Positions 33,394-43,058 of a stretch of DNA of 43,595 bases are shown here, in pieces. How positions within the stretch are numbered: the first letter of the stretch is position 1; each line of letters starts with the position of its first letter. A program made the position numbers and the translations under genes. The notes under the pieces were generated by a model. The model did no database searches and was not told the origin of the DNA. It saw only the letters and a list, made by a program, of their open reading frames with translations. This stretch comes from Streptomyces hyaluromycini (GTDB lineage Bacteria > Actinomycetota > Actinomycetes > Streptomycetales > Streptomycetaceae): assembly GCF_002217755.1 (NCBI RefSeq), contig NZ_BCFL01000036.1:117707-161301 (forward strand), given 5' to 3'.

Positions 33394-33461
33394 TATTCTC
33401 GGGTGCAGAACCCGCCTCGGGCGGCCACCGCCCCGCTCACCCCGAAGGAAGAAGCCACCCC

Positions 33462-34931
33462 ATGGCCACCACAGACTCCCGATCGCCACGGTGGGCCGGG
33501 TACACACTCGCCCTGCTGGCGTTCACCCAGTTCATCGTCACCATCGACTACAACATCGTCTACGTGGCGCTGCCGGACATCGGCAGCCAGCTCGGCTTCT
33601 CCGCGCAGTCGCTGCAGTGGGTCGTCAGCGCCTACGCGGTCGCGCTCGGCGGACTGCTGCTGTTCGGAGGCCGCGCGGCCGACCGGATCGGCCCGCGACG
33701 CATGCTGGTGACCGGACTCGTCATCTACGCACTCTCCTCCTTCACCGGCGGACTCGCCCAGAACGCCGGACTCCTGGTGACCGCCCGCGCGCTCCAGGGT
33801 GTGGGCGGTGCGCTGCTGACGCCGGCGACGCTGATGCTTGTCTTTACGACGTTCGCCCCGGGCCCGGAGCGCAACCGGGCCACGTCCGTGTGGGGCGCCG
33901 TCGGCAGCGCGGGCCTGGCGGCGGGCTCGCTGCTCGGCGGGGTGCTGACCAGCGCCTTCGGCTGGAGCTGGGTCTTCTTCGTCAACGTCCCCCTCGCGCT
34001 GGTCGCGGCGTTCGCCGCCACCCGGATCCTGCCGCCCGACCGCCCGCTCGGCACCGGCCGCAGCTTCGACGCCGTCGGTGCCGCAGTCGCCACCATCGGT
34101 TCGACGCTGCTGGTGTTCGGCCTGGTCAGCGGCCCGGACAAGGGCTGGGGCTCGCTGGAGGGCCTCGGCGCTCTGACGGCCGGCGCGCTGCTGCTGGCGC
34201 TGTTCGTCCTGATCGAGAAGCGCTCCGCCGACCCCCTGGTGCCCCTGAAGCTGTTCCGCCTGCGGGGCCTGAACGTCCCCATGCTGGCGTTGATCGTCTT
34301 CCAGGCATCTCTGGGCGGTACGTACTACCTGCTCACCACCTACCTGCAGTCCGTGCTGAACTACAGCCCGTTCGCCGCCGGTATCGCCTTCCTGCCGCCG
34401 ACCGTGATCTGCATGGTGGTGGCGATGAAGCTCAACGCCCGGGTGCTGGGTCTGCTGGGGGTCCGCACGACGCTCTTCCTCGGCACCGTCGGTACCGCCG
34501 TCGGACTGGCCGCGATCATCGCCGGCATGTCCACGCACGGCTCCTACTGGGCACTGCTGCCGGGGATCGCGATCTGGGGCGCCGGCGGCGGCTTCGCCTT
34601 CCCGTCGCTCTTCGTCGCGGTGGCGTCCTCGGGGGCCGAACCGGCCCAGCAGGGGGTCGCCTCGGCGCTCGCCTCCACGTGCCGTCAGATCGGCGGCGCC
34701 CTCGGCCTCGCGGCTCTGGTCGCGGTGGCCAACGCGCACGCCGGCCACAACCCCGACCCGCACGCGCTGGTCGGCGGGCTGCGGATGGCAGGGTGGGTCG
34801 CGGCCATGGGGACGCTCGGCGGTGCCTTCATCGGACTCGGCCTGAAGAAGCAGCCCCGGCCGGCCCCCACGCCTGCCACCACCCCGGCGTCGACGCCGGA
34901 AGTCACCGATGCCGCCCCGCAGGCGGGCTGA
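33462..34931 (+). CDS. DHA2-family (14-TM) MFS drug exporter
   Basis: 489 aa with about 14 predicted transmembrane segments. Features: TIDYNIVYVALPDIG in segment 1, motif A GGRAADRIGPRRML after segment 2, the antiporter motif C AVGSAGLAAGSLLGG in segment 5. The C-terminal tail is Pro/Thr-rich. AAGGAAG precedes the ATG at 33462. Relatives export antibiotics by proton antiport, so it is the probable self-resistance or product-export gene of the cluster, under ARE control. Confidence 0.9.
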   Translation: MATTDSRSPRWAGYTLALLAFTQFIVTIDYNIVYVALPDIGSQLGFSAQSLQWVVSAYAVALGGLLLFGGRAADRIGPRRMLVTGLVIYALSSFTGGLAQNAGLLVTARALQGVGGALLTPATLMLVFTTFAPGPERNRATSVWGAVGSAGLAAGSLLGGVLTSAFGWSWVFFVNVPLALVAAFAATRILPPDRPLGTGRSFDAVGAAVATIGSTLLVFGLVSGPDKGWGSLEGLGALTAGALLLALFVLIEKRSADPLVPLKLFRLRGLNVPMLALIVFQASLGGTYYLLTTYLQSVLNYSPFAAGIAFLPPTVICMVVAMKLNARVLGLLGVRTTLFLGTVGTAVGLAAIIAGMSTHGSYWALLPGIAIWGAGGGFAFPSLFVAVASSGAEPAQQGVASALASTCRQIGGALGLAALVAVANAHAGHNPDPHALVGGLRMAGWVAAMGTLGGAFIGLGLKKQPRPAPTPATTPASTPEVTDAAPQAG

Positions 34932-35384
34932 CGCCGTCTCAGCCCAGTGAGTGACCCGGGCTCCCGGGCCCCAACCGGTACGGGCGCCCGGAACAGGGGC
35001 GCCGCGGCGTTTGCACGACGCGGACCACCGGTGGCATGGACGGCGCCCACGAGTGCCTTACCGGCGGGACGGCGGTCGCCGGCCCCGCTCGCCGACAGCG
35101 CGTCGGCCCTGGCGAAGATCCTGTGTGCGGGCGGCCGGACAGGCGGCGCAGGACGGCGTCCCGGACTCGGCCACCCTCTGCACGGCCGGCAAAGAGGCAG
35201 CCGCTGCCGACCGCCCCCGCCACGGCACCGCGACAGCAATCGACGGATGAGACGTCGACAGCGATCGCTCAACCGTCCCCCGTCGGGCCCGCGGCACGAT
35301 CCCCCTCTCCCACGGGGTTGACGACCGCGCACGGCGTCCTCCGGCACCGCGATCCGTGAGATCAAGGACGACAGGAGCTTTTCG
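34932..35384. other. Intergenic region between exporter and korA
   Basis: About 450 nt. No gene is supported; short frames here lack ribosome sites and family resemblance. A possible -35-like TTGACG is at 35318-35323 upstream of korA, with no clear -10. The region may mark the edge of the biosynthetic cluster. Confidence 0.4.
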
Positions 35385-37283
35385 ATGCTTGTCCAGACCA
35401 GCCCGTCCGCCCAGGCCGAGGCGCCTCCCGTGAAGGAGTTGTGTTGTTTGGGTCGGGTGGTGATTCGGTTTGCGGGTGATTCGGGTGATGGTATGCAGTT
35501 GTTGGGTGATCGGTTTGTGTCGGAGACGGCGTTGTTGGGTAATGATCTGTCGACGCTGCCGAATTTCCCGGCCGAGATCCGGGCGCCTGCGGGCACTCTG
35601 CCGGGGGTTTCTTCGTTCCAGTTGCATTTCGCCGACCATGACATCCTCACTCCCGGTGATGCGCCGGATGTGCTGGTGGCGATGAACCCGGCTGCGTTGA
35701 AGGCGAACCTGCCGGATGTGCCGCGCGGGGGGGAGGTCATTGTCGACTCGGATGGGTTCACCGGACGGGCGATGCAGAGGGTCGGCTACGGCACCTCGCC
35801 TCTGGAGGACGGGTCACTCGACGGTTACAGCCTCCATCCGGTGCCGCTGACCGCGCTGACGGTGGAGGCGCTGAAGGAGTTCGGTCTCAGCCGTAAGGAG
35901 GCCGAGCGCAGCAAGAACATGTTCGCGCTGGGTCTTTTGTCGTGGATGTACCACCGGCCGACCGAGGGCACGGAGAGATTCCTCCAGCAGAAGTTCGCCA
36001 GGAAGCCCGAGGTCATGAAGGCGAACCTGGCGGCTTTCCGGGCGGGCTGGAATTTCGGTGAGACGACGGAGGAGTTCGCGGTCTCCTACGAGGTCGCCCC
36101 GGCGGCCACCGCTTTCCCGGTGGGCAGGTACCGGAACATTTCCGGGAACCTGGCGCTGTCCTACGGGCTGGTTGCCGCGTCCCGGCTGGCGGGTCTGCCG
36201 TTGTTCCTCGGGTCGTACCCGATCACCCCGGCGTCGGACATTCTGCATGAGTTGTCCAGGCACAAGAATTTCGGTGTGCGTACGTTCCAGGCGGAGGACG
36301 AGATCGCCGGTGTCGGTGCGGCGCTGGGCGCGGCGTTCGGCGGTGCGCTGGGCGTGACGACGACCTCGGGTCCGGGAATCGCGTTGAAGTCGGAGACCAT
36401 CGGCTTGGCGGTCTCGCTGGAGCTGCCGCTGCTGGTGATCGACGTCCAGCGGGGCGGGCCGTCGACGGGGCTGCCGACCAAGACCGAGCAGGCCGACCTG
36501 TTGCAGGCGATGTTCGGGCGTAACGGTGAGGCGCCGGTCCCGGTGATCGCGCCGCGGACGCCGGCGGACTGTTTCGATGCGGCGCTGGAGGCGGCGCGGA
36601 TCGCGCTGGCGTACCGGACTCCCGTGATGCTGCTCTCCGACGGGTATCTGGCCAACGGCTCCGAGCCCTGGCGGATCCCGGAGCTGGAGGAGCTCCCGGA
36701 TCTGCGGGTGCAGTTCGCGAGCGGACCGAACCACACCCTGGAGGACGGTACTGAGGTCTTCTGGCCGTACAAGCGGGATCCGCAGACCCTGGCCCGGCCG
36801 TGGGCGGTCCCGGGCACGCCGGGTCTCGAGCACCGGATCGGCGGCATCGAGAAGCAGGACGGCTCGGGCAGCATCTCTTACGACCCGGCCAACCACGATT
36901 TCATGGTCCGCACCCGGCAGGCCAAGATCGACGGCATCGGCGTCCCGGATCTGGAGGTGGACGACCCGGAGGGGGCGCGCACGCTGGTGCTGGGCTGGGG
37001 GTCGACGTACGGGCCGATCACGGCGGCGGTACGGCGGCTGCGGGCGGCCGGCGAGCCGATCGCGCAGGCGCATCTGCGCCACCTCAACCCCTTCCCACGC
37101 AACCTCGGTGAGATCCTGTCCCGGTACGACCGCGTCGTCGTCCCGGAGATGAACCTCGGTCAGCTGGCCACGTTGATCCGCGCGCGATACCTGGTGGATG
37201 TCCGTTCCCACAACCAGGTCAACGGCATGCCGTTCAAGGCCGAGCAGCTTGCCACGGCGCTGAAGGAGGCCATCCATGACTGA
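35385..37283 (+). CDS. korA: 2-oxoacid:ferredoxin oxidoreductase alpha subunit (gamma-alpha fusion)
   Basis: 632 aa, the length of KorA with the gamma domain fused at the N-terminus (VIRFAGDSGDGMQLLGDRF, about 25-44) before the alpha domains (YPITPASDILHEL; TTTSGPGIALKSE). With KorB it oxidatively decarboxylates 2-oxoglutarate or a related 2-oxoacid to the acyl-CoA and reduces ferredoxin. AGGAG precedes the ATG at 35385. The first 180 nt use many T- and G-ending codons (TTG, GGT, GAT, TTT), unlike the C-rich usage of the cluster genes and of korB. It overlaps korB by 8 nt. It may supply reduced ferredoxin to the P450s or Paa oxygenase, or it may be unrelated metabolism flanking the cluster. 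Confidence 0.92.
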   Translation: MLVQTSPSAQAEAPPVKELCCLGRVVIRFAGDSGDGMQLLGDRFVSETALLGNDLSTLPNFPAEIRAPAGTLPGVSSFQLHFADHDILTPGDAPDVLVAMNPAALKANLPDVPRGGEVIVDSDGFTGRAMQRVGYGTSPLEDGSLDGYSLHPVPLTALTVEALKEFGLSRKEAERSKNMFALGLLSWMYHRPTEGTERFLQQKFARKPEVMKANLAAFRAGWNFGETTEEFAVSYEVAPAATAFPVGRYRNISGNLALSYGLVAASRLAGLPLFLGSYPITPASDILHELSRHKNFGVRTFQAEDEIAGVGAALGAAFGGALGVTTTSGPGIALKSETIGLAVSLELPLLVIDVQRGGPSTGLPTKTEQADLLQAMFGRNGEAPVPVIAPRTPADCFDAALEAARIALAYRTPVMLLSDGYLANGSEPWRIPELEELPDLRVQFASGPNHTLEDGTEVFWPYKRDPQTLARPWAVPGTPGLEHRIGGIEKQDGSGSISYDPANHDFMVRTRQAKIDGIGVPDLEVDDPEGARTLVLGWGSTYGPITAAVRRLRAAGEPIAQAHLRHLNPFPRNLGEILSRYDRVVVPEMNLGQLATLIRARYLVDVRSHNQVNGMPFKAEQLATALKEAIHD

Positions 37284-38349
37284 CGCCATGACCGACGCCA
37301 CCGACGGACTGCTGCAGCTGATCCCCAAGGCCGAGGCCAAGCAGTCCGTGAAGGACTTCAAGTCGGACCAGGAGGTGCGCTGGTGCCCGGGCTGCGGTGA
37401 CTACGCCGTCCTCGCCGCCGTGCAGGGCTTCATGCCCCAACTCGGCCTGGCGAGGGAGAACATCGTCTTCGTCTCGGGCATCGGCTGCTCGTCGCGTTTC
37501 CCGTACTACATGAACACGTACGGGATGCACTCCATCCACGGCCGCGCTCCCGCGATCGCGACCGGGCTGGCGACCAGCCGGCGGGACCTGTCCGTGTGGG
37601 TGGTGACCGGTGACGGTGACGCGCTGTCCATCGGCGGCAATCACCTGATCCATGCGCTGCGCCGCAACGTCAACCTGAAGATCCTGCTGTTCAACAACCG
37701 GATCTACGGGTTGACGAAGGGGCAGTACTCGCCGACGTCCGAGGTCGGCAAGATCACCAAGTCGACGCCGATGGGCTCGCTGGACGCCCCGTTCAACCCG
37801 GTGTCGCTGGCGATCGGCGCGGAGGCGTCCTTCGTGGCACGCACGATCGACTCCGACCGCAGGCACCTGACGGAGGTGCTGCGCGCGGCCGCCGCCCACC
37901 CGGGCACGGCCCTGATCGAGATCTACCAGAACTGCAACATCTTCAACGACGGCGCCTTCGACGCTCTCAAGGACAGGCAGTCGGCGGACGAGGCGGTGAT
38001 CCGTCTGGAGCACGGGCAGCCCGTCCGCTTCGGCGCGGACGGTGCGCGCGGTGTCGTACGGGACCGGCTCACCGGCGATCTGAAGGTGGTCGACGTGAGC
38101 GCGGAGAACGAGTCCGAGGTCCTTGTGCACGACGCCCGCTCCCCCTCCCCCACCACGGCCTTCGCGCTGTCCCGGCTGGCCGACCCCGACACCCTGCACC
38201 ACACGCCCCTCGGCGTCTTCCGCTCGGTGGAACGGCCCGTCTACGACGTCCGGATGTCCGGGCAGCTGGACACCGCCGTCGAACAGCACGGCAGGGGCGA
38301 CCTGGCGGCGCTGCTGGCCGGCGGGGACACCTGGACGGTCGCGGGCTGA
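37276..38349 (+). CDS. korB: 2-oxoacid:ferredoxin oxidoreductase beta subunit
   Basis: 357 aa ThDP- and Fe-S-containing beta subunit. Seen: WCPGCGDY (Cys pair), GIGCSS (further cluster Cys), the ThDP/Mg motif GDGDALSIGGNHLIHAL and FNNRIYGLTKGQ, and CN at NCNIFNDGAF. GAAGGAGG precedes the ATG, which lies inside the end of korA, so the subunits are coupled. Length is normal. An ISL3 transposase remnant begins only about 20 nt after its stop, so downstream sequence is rearranged. Confidence 0.92.
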   Translation: MTDAMTDATDGLLQLIPKAEAKQSVKDFKSDQEVRWCPGCGDYAVLAAVQGFMPQLGLARENIVFVSGIGCSSRFPYYMNTYGMHSIHGRAPAIATGLATSRRDLSVWVVTGDGDALSIGGNHLIHALRRNVNLKILLFNNRIYGLTKGQYSPTSEVGKITKSTPMGSLDAPFNPVSLAIGAEASFVARTIDSDRRHLTEVLRAAAAHPGTALIEIYQNCNIFNDGAFDALKDRQSADEAVIRLEHGQPVRFGADGARGVVRDRLTGDLKVVDVSAENESEVLVHDARSPSPTTAFALSRLADPDTLHHTPLGVFRSVERPVYDVRMSGQLDTAVEQHGRGDLAALLAGGDTWTVAG

Positions 38350-38369
38350 CCTGGCACCCGGTCTTTCCA

Positions 38370-38750
38370 TGTCGGCTTTGCGGGACGGCGGGTGAGCCGG
38401 CCGGTGACCTGTCGGACCGTCGGCGGTGCAGGAGGAGCTGCTGCCGGCGCGGCTCGCAGGGGCGCGATGCAGGCGCGGACCATCTGGTGGATGACCGGGG
38501 CGTTCTCGGCGAGGGGTTCGCGGTGCAGCCGGGTGGCGTTCGTGCATCCTGGGGCGAACCGCTGTTCCAGGGCTTGTCAGGGTCCGGCCTGGTGGGTCGG
38601 GGCCGGTTCTCACGGAGGGTGCCCTGCCGGTCGGTGGCGCGCGCGTAGCGCAGCACGGTGCTGAGGCCCCGGCCCGGATGCCTGGCGGATCGTCCGGCGC
38701 GAGTGGCCCTGGGCGAGCAGCGCGTGGACCGGGGCGTGCGCGGCTTTCTT
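38370..38750 (-). pseudogene. ISL3-family transposase remnant
   Basis: About 380 nt on the minus strand that carries pieces of an ISL3-type transposase in at least two frames: HAPVHALLAQGHSRRTI, then, shifted, LSTVLRYARATDRQGT and ENRPRP, then APPTVRQVTGRLTRRP in the frame starting at 38483. The helix-turn-helix/RYAR linker segment is recognisable, but the DDE catalytic half is missing and frameshifts are present. It fills the gap between korB and the broken tap gene. No terminal inverted repeats were identified. Confidence 0.65.
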
Positions 38751-38804
38751 GCACCGGGCCCGACGGCCGCCAGGGCCCGGGCCGGCGGGCACTGTGGTGT
38801 CGAT

Positions 38805-39705
38805 CGTGTCGGCGTACGCGGTCCTGGGCCTCTCGTGCCAGGGGTCCAGGAACGCGCCGGTCTCGTGGCGCAGGTACGCCTCCGGCGGGGGGACGTTGTG
38901 GCCGAGTTCCTGCGCGTAGGCGACGGTGCGGGTCTCGTACCGGGCCGGGCCCGTCGGCCGCTCGCCCGACGGCGTGAACGGCGGGGGAGGGCGCGGGTCC
39001 AGGCCGACCGGGGAGAGGCAGACCAGCCAGCACCCCGGGATCTTCGGGTCGAACGCCGGGGCACTGGCGTGCTCGGGGGCGGACAGGCCCACGGTCAGGC
39101 GGGCGGCGGCGGCCAGGAACGTGGTGTTGATGTCCGGGCCGGCCGCGAAGGGCAGCGCGGCCTCGCCGCCGGTGGGCAGGTCGACGTCGCGCACCCACTG
39201 GTAGGCCTCTTCGTCCAGGAAGCCGCCCGTCCAGCCCTGCGCGACGGGGTGTTCGGGCCGGGCCTCCGGCGGGGCCGGGTCGACCGGCGTGCCGCCGGGG
39301 GAGCCGGGGTTGTGCCCGCAGACCCGTCCGCCGGCCGCGTCCCGCACGGCGCGGGGGCGCGGCGCTCCGTTACGGCCGGCGCCGCCTCATCCGGGGCCGG
39401 AAAAGAGGAACCGGCACCCGGCGCCTCCGCCGCACTGACGGCCGCCGGCGCCGGGACGGCCGGGGAGGGAGCGGCCGCAACCGGGGCAGCCGCTGGTACG
39501 CCTCCGGCCGCGGCGGGCGCGGCTCGCTGCGCCCGTGCTCCCAGTCCGTCACCGTCTGCTGGGTGGTCTTCAAGGCCTGCGCCAGACGGGCCTGAGTGAC
39601 CCCCGCCGCCTCCCGCAGCCGCGCCCGCTCCGCCGGGGTCGGCAGCTGCGGTTCCTCCGCCAGCAGCACGTCGACCGACGCGAACAGCTCTTCCTGACTC
39701 GCCAA
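38805..39705 (-). pseudogene. tap: Broken telomere-associated protein gene (tap)
   Basis: Remnant of tap, the Streptomyces protein that brings the terminal protein Tpg to telomeres for end patching. The N-terminus is intact: TTG start at 39705 behind GGAGG, an XRE-like HTH (ARLREAAGVTQARLAQALKT) and EHGRSEPRPPRPEAYQRL. The frame is then lost in an Ala/Pro-rich stretch, and the family's later block resumes in another frame (VAQGWTGGFLDEEAYQWVRD, then FTPSGERPTGPARYETR and AYLRHETGAFLDPWH, about 39315-38807). The central part is deleted and the C-terminus is replaced by the ISL3 remnant. Intact Tap is about 700 aa from memory. Confidence 0.75.
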
Positions 39706-40039
39706 GGTGGCTCACCTCCGTCAACCGCACCAGCAGTTACTTAACCCTGGATTTAACCTATTCTCTTGACTCTTTCGGGGGTGTCGTGTCGCCCCGTGAC
39801 AGCGGCAGCCAGCGGCACCCTGACCTCAACCTTTCACCAGCGAAAACACCCCGAGCTGACGCCTCACCAGTTGGTACAGCACAGAGTGAGAACGGCCGCC
39901 GCCACGGACTCGACTTCGGCAGCGCTCACTTGGGCAGCTCGTGATGCTCAGAACCTCCTCAGAACCGGTGTCAGGTCCCCTAGGCACGGCGAGCCTTCGG
40001 GCAGCGCTCACAGATGGGCGCCGGAGCCGAGGGAGCAGC
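39706..40039. other. Intergenic region, tap remnant / hypothetical gene
   Basis: 334 nt without a supportable gene. It has an AT-richer stretch with two TTAACC copies (39741-39758) followed by TTGACT (39766-39771). This is probably the old tap promoter and the promoter of the divergent hypothetical gene. Confidence 0.4.
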
Positions 40040-40624
40040 ATGGCCGGGCCGGACAACGTCGCGCGCATCATTGCGGCCGGTAGCGCGTTGATCACAGGTG
40101 TCAATATGGCGGTGTCGTATGCGACTTACGTGCGCAAGCGGCCCCGCCTCGCGGTGAAGGTGAGCTTCGCGGACGCGCCCCACTACAGCATTGAGGGTGG
40201 CGTCCGGAGCTACCTCGTCGTGCACCTTGCCAACCGCGGTGAGGCAACAGTCAGGGCCGTCTATGTCGGTCTCGATACCGCATGGGGGGAACGGCCGCGA
40301 TCCCGACAGTTCGGCCGCCTACGTAGGAAGTGGCAGGGCGGCGCCGTAGCGTATGTCCTGACATATATGGAAGACCTCAGCCTGGAGTCTGAGTTTCCTG
40401 TCACTTTGGGAGCATTCGAGGAATCTAGGCCCTTGTTCCGTTTCGGCGGTTGCTTGAAAGAACTCAACGAGCTGCCAGAGCGAAAGTGGCATCGTGCCAG
40501 CGTCGGCTTGCCGGGCGGGCGACACATCTATAGCCCATGGGTCGAAGAGGAATGGCTCTCGTGCGGCTGCGCCGGGTGTACTCCGCTGGCGCAGCAGCTC
40601 ACCTTTGACGACCTTAACGGCTAG
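40040..40624 (+). CDS. Hypothetical membrane-anchored protein
   Basis: 194 aa, family not recognised. ATG at 40040 is chosen for GAGGGAGCAGC just upstream; the frame runs back to 39941 without a ribosome site. Residues about 9-31 form one hydrophobic segment (IIAAGSALITGVNMAVSYATY), followed by a basic stretch (VRKRPR) and a soluble beta-rich domain. The C-terminus has CGCAGC (three Cys in six residues). Codon use is less GC-biased than in the cluster, as in many subtelomeric genes. It lies between the tap remnant and the helicase, convergent with the latter. Function unknown. Confidence 0.65.
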   Translation: MAGPDNVARIIAAGSALITGVNMAVSYATYVRKRPRLAVKVSFADAPHYSIEGGVRSYLVVHLANRGEATVRAVYVGLDTAWGERPRSRQFGRLRRKWQGGAVAYVLTYMEDLSLESEFPVTLGAFEESRPLFRFGGCLKELNELPERKWHRASVGLPGGRHIYSPWVEEEWLSCGCAGCTPLAQQLTFDDLNG

Positions 40625-40646
40625 AAGCACCAGATATCCGACGCCG

Positions 40647-43043
40647 CTACGCCGCCGCCCATTCCAGTCCGAGTGCGGCCAGCTGCACAAGCCTGTCCGC
40701 ACTGAGCTTGGCTCGGCGGGTCTTCGTGTTCGACAGGAAGACACCCAGCTTGACCGTGACCTCTTCACCGTCGATCACGATCACTTCTTCGTGAGAGCGG
40801 CTGACGGGCCCCACAGAGCCCGTGCGCTCCCGGTACTGGGTAAAAGCCGCAACCCCCCGCTCGAACGCCCCCAAGCGGCCCCCAGAGGCCTTGGCGGGCG
40901 CCTCCAGCTCCGGGGCCGGCGGCTGGATCCCCAGAGCCGTCAGCCGCTCCCGTTGCCCGGGCACGAGGCCCTGCCACACCGCGTGTTCCTGATGCCGGGC
41001 CAGCCACCGCCCCACGTCCATCCCGTGCACGGTGACGCCGGGCAGGACGACGGCCTGGTCCTCCTCACGCAGCAGCTCCCGCACGGCCGCATAGTGCCGC
41101 TGCCAGTCCGCCGGCCACTCCGGGTTCCAGTCCGGATCGATCTCGGCGAGCGCGGCCACCCGCTCCGGATGGCCCTCCAAGGCCCCCGCCCGGCGCAGGT
41201 TCGACAGCCACTGCCCCACCGGCCGGTCCAACGCCATCGCCCCCCGCGGCGCGCACAGCGTCCAGTGCATCTCGAAGTACACCCGCGCCGCCGCCAGGTT
41301 CTCCTGGAACTGCGCGTCCGCGACGTCCCACACCATCCCCAGCGACTCCAGCCGCTGCGCCCGCACCGCCGACAACTGCCCCGCCCCAAACGCCCTTCGC
41401 TGTTCCGCCACCCACGTCCCCAGCGGATACGACCCCTCCCGGTGGTCATAGGGCACCCTCGCCCCGCCGGTCCTCTCGGCATACCGCTTCAGCGCCGCCC
41501 ACCCCCGCGCCCAGTCCTGCCGCTCGACGCTGATCACGTTGAACGACACCCAGTTCGCGACCATGACCGGATCCCTCGGAGCCGCAAAACGCAGCAGCAG
41601 CCGGGATTCCTCTTCACCCTCCTCAGGGGCCGCACCGATCGTCTCCATAGGCTTGGTACGCTGCAATCCCTCCTGCGGGATGGCAAGCAATTCCACAGCC
41701 TCTTCATCGTGAGCCCGCAACCCCTCCAGGACTTTCACCAAAGGCCGATACGACCCCGAGGTGAACATATCCTCCGGCTGCTCCCCCTCCTTCAGGAACA
41801 CCGGAACAATCAGGGACGCCAATTTCCCCTGACCGGGCTTCTGCCGCAAAGCACGACCGATCGCCTGCACAATGTCATGCGGAGCACCCTTGGGATCAAT
41901 CAGCGCAACGGAATCCACGGCACGGATATCGACGCCTTCCCCGAGGACGCGACAATTCGAAAGAACGGCCCGCTGAGCGGTACCACCGAAACCACCAAGG
42001 ACGTCCTCCCGGCGCTCCGGGGTGTGCTCACCGCACAGCCAGTCAGCCCACAGCGCCGACGGGTACTTGCCCGACTGGTCCGCATGCAGCCGCGCCGCCA
42101 CACCCCCCAGCCCCTCCGCGAACGCCTGCGCCTCGATCCTCCGATGGTGGAACGTGATCGTGGTCTGAAGCCCGTGATCCGCCATCGTCCGCAACAGCGC
42201 ACCCTGGAGCGCACCCATCCGCTCCCCACGCACCCCTTCCTCGCGCGACAGCGGCCCCCGCAACCGCTCCGGCGTCACCACCGGGTCCGTCAGCTCCACC
42301 ACGATGATCTGATACCGGGCCAGCAGCCCCCGCGCCACGGCCGACGCCAGCGTGAGCTTGTACAGCACCGGCCCGAAGATCTCGGCATCGTCCATGGAGG
42401 CCGCCAGCTCCGCCGGCAGCGCGTCCCGCACCCCTTCCGCCACCTCCCACGTCGGGGGCCGCTCCTGCCAGATCCGCGGCGTCGCCGTCATGTACAGCCG
42501 GCGCGCCGCCGGGATCACACCCTGGTCGTGAACGGCCGCCCACGCCTTCCCCAGAGAACCGCTGGTCCGATGCGCCTCATCGACCACCACCAGGTCCATC
42601 GGCGCCAGCCGCTGCCCGTACTCGCCCTCGAACGCCTCCGCCAGCACACCCAGACTCGCGTACGTGCCGAACATCGTCACCGGCCCGCTTCCGTGCCAGA
42701 GAGCAAGCCGGACAGGATTCGTGGTCGCCCGCACATCAAGCCCCCACAATTGCGGGTCCTCTTCCAGCGAACAAACTGCCACCGCATCACCAACGTGCCC
42801 GGTATTCCGCCACGACTTCACAGTCTGCTTCAGCAGGTCCAGAGTCGGCACCAGAACCAGAACGCGCCCGTGAGGAATAAGCCTCTTGGCCGCTACGGCA
42901 GCCATGATTGTTTTTCCTGTGCCGCACGCGGAATGCACCTGCCCGCGCAGCCCGTCCGCCGGGATACCGCCGGGCGGGATATCCAGGCCGCGAACGATCG
43001 CGTCAACAGCCTCGATCTGATGGTCACGAAGTTTCACGGCCAT
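40647..43043 (-). CDS. Subtelomeric DEAH-box helicase with HA repeats
   Basis: 798 aa superfamily 2 helicase of the kind found next to Streptomyces telomeres. Walker A ACGTGKT (39-45), DEAH (155-158), motif III YMTATPR, and the C-terminal motifs GEGVDIRAVD and QAIGRALRQ are complete. After these come helicase-associated repeats (WARGWAALKRYAERTG...VPYDHREGSYPLGTWV, with three more divergent copies to the C-terminus). The ATG at 43043 has GGAGAG 7 nt upstream; 43058 is an alternative start. It reads inward from the telomere. Such terminal helicases may act in conjugal transfer or end maintenance; the role is unproven. Confidence 0.88.
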   Translation of the reverse strand: MAVKLRDHQIEAVDAIVRGLDIPPGGIPADGLRGQVHSACGTGKTIMAAVAAKRLIPHGRVLVLVPTLDLLKQTVKSWRNTGHVGDAVAVCSLEEDPQLWGLDVRATTNPVRLALWHGSGPVTMFGTYASLGVLAEAFEGEYGQRLAPMDLVVVDEAHRTSGSLGKAWAAVHDQGVIPAARRLYMTATPRIWQERPPTWEVAEGVRDALPAELAASMDDAEIFGPVLYKLTLASAVARGLLARYQIIVVELTDPVVTPERLRGPLSREEGVRGERMGALQGALLRTMADHGLQTTITFHHRRIEAQAFAEGLGGVAARLHADQSGKYPSALWADWLCGEHTPERREDVLGGFGGTAQRAVLSNCRVLGEGVDIRAVDSVALIDPKGAPHDIVQAIGRALRQKPGQGKLASLIVPVFLKEGEQPEDMFTSGSYRPLVKVLEGLRAHDEEAVELLAIPQEGLQRTKPMETIGAAPEEGEEESRLLLRFAAPRDPVMVANWVSFNVISVERQDWARGWAALKRYAERTGGARVPYDHREGSYPLGTWVAEQRRAFGAGQLSAVRAQRLESLGMVWDVADAQFQENLAAARVYFEMHWTLCAPRGAMALDRPVGQWLSNLRRAGALEGHPERVAALAEIDPDWNPEWPADWQRHYAAVRELLREEDQAVVLPGVTVHGMDVGRWLARHQEHAVWQGLVPGQRERLTALGIQPPAPELEAPAKASGGRLGAFERGVAAFTQYRERTGSVGPVSRSHEEVIVIDGEEVTVKLGVFLSNTKTRRAKLSADRLVQLAALGLEWAAA

Positions 43044-43058
43044 TCCCGTACTCTCCAT

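Larger units (their letters stand above)
32884..33461. other. Divergent regulatory region, KASIII/Paa operon and exporter
   Basis: 578 nt with no supportable gene. It carries two ARE-like repeats (33097-33114 and 33376-33393) and the second TGTGCAA-type inverted repeat (33231-33265). It is the probable shared control region for the minus-strand biosynthetic operon and the plus-strand exporter. Confidence 0.65.

Noticed and set aside
38069..39064. 331-codon minus-strand frame overlapping korB
   Set aside because: Only its middle part holds transposase-like residues; its 3' part is antisense to korB. Treated as part of the ISL3 remnant and not as a gene.
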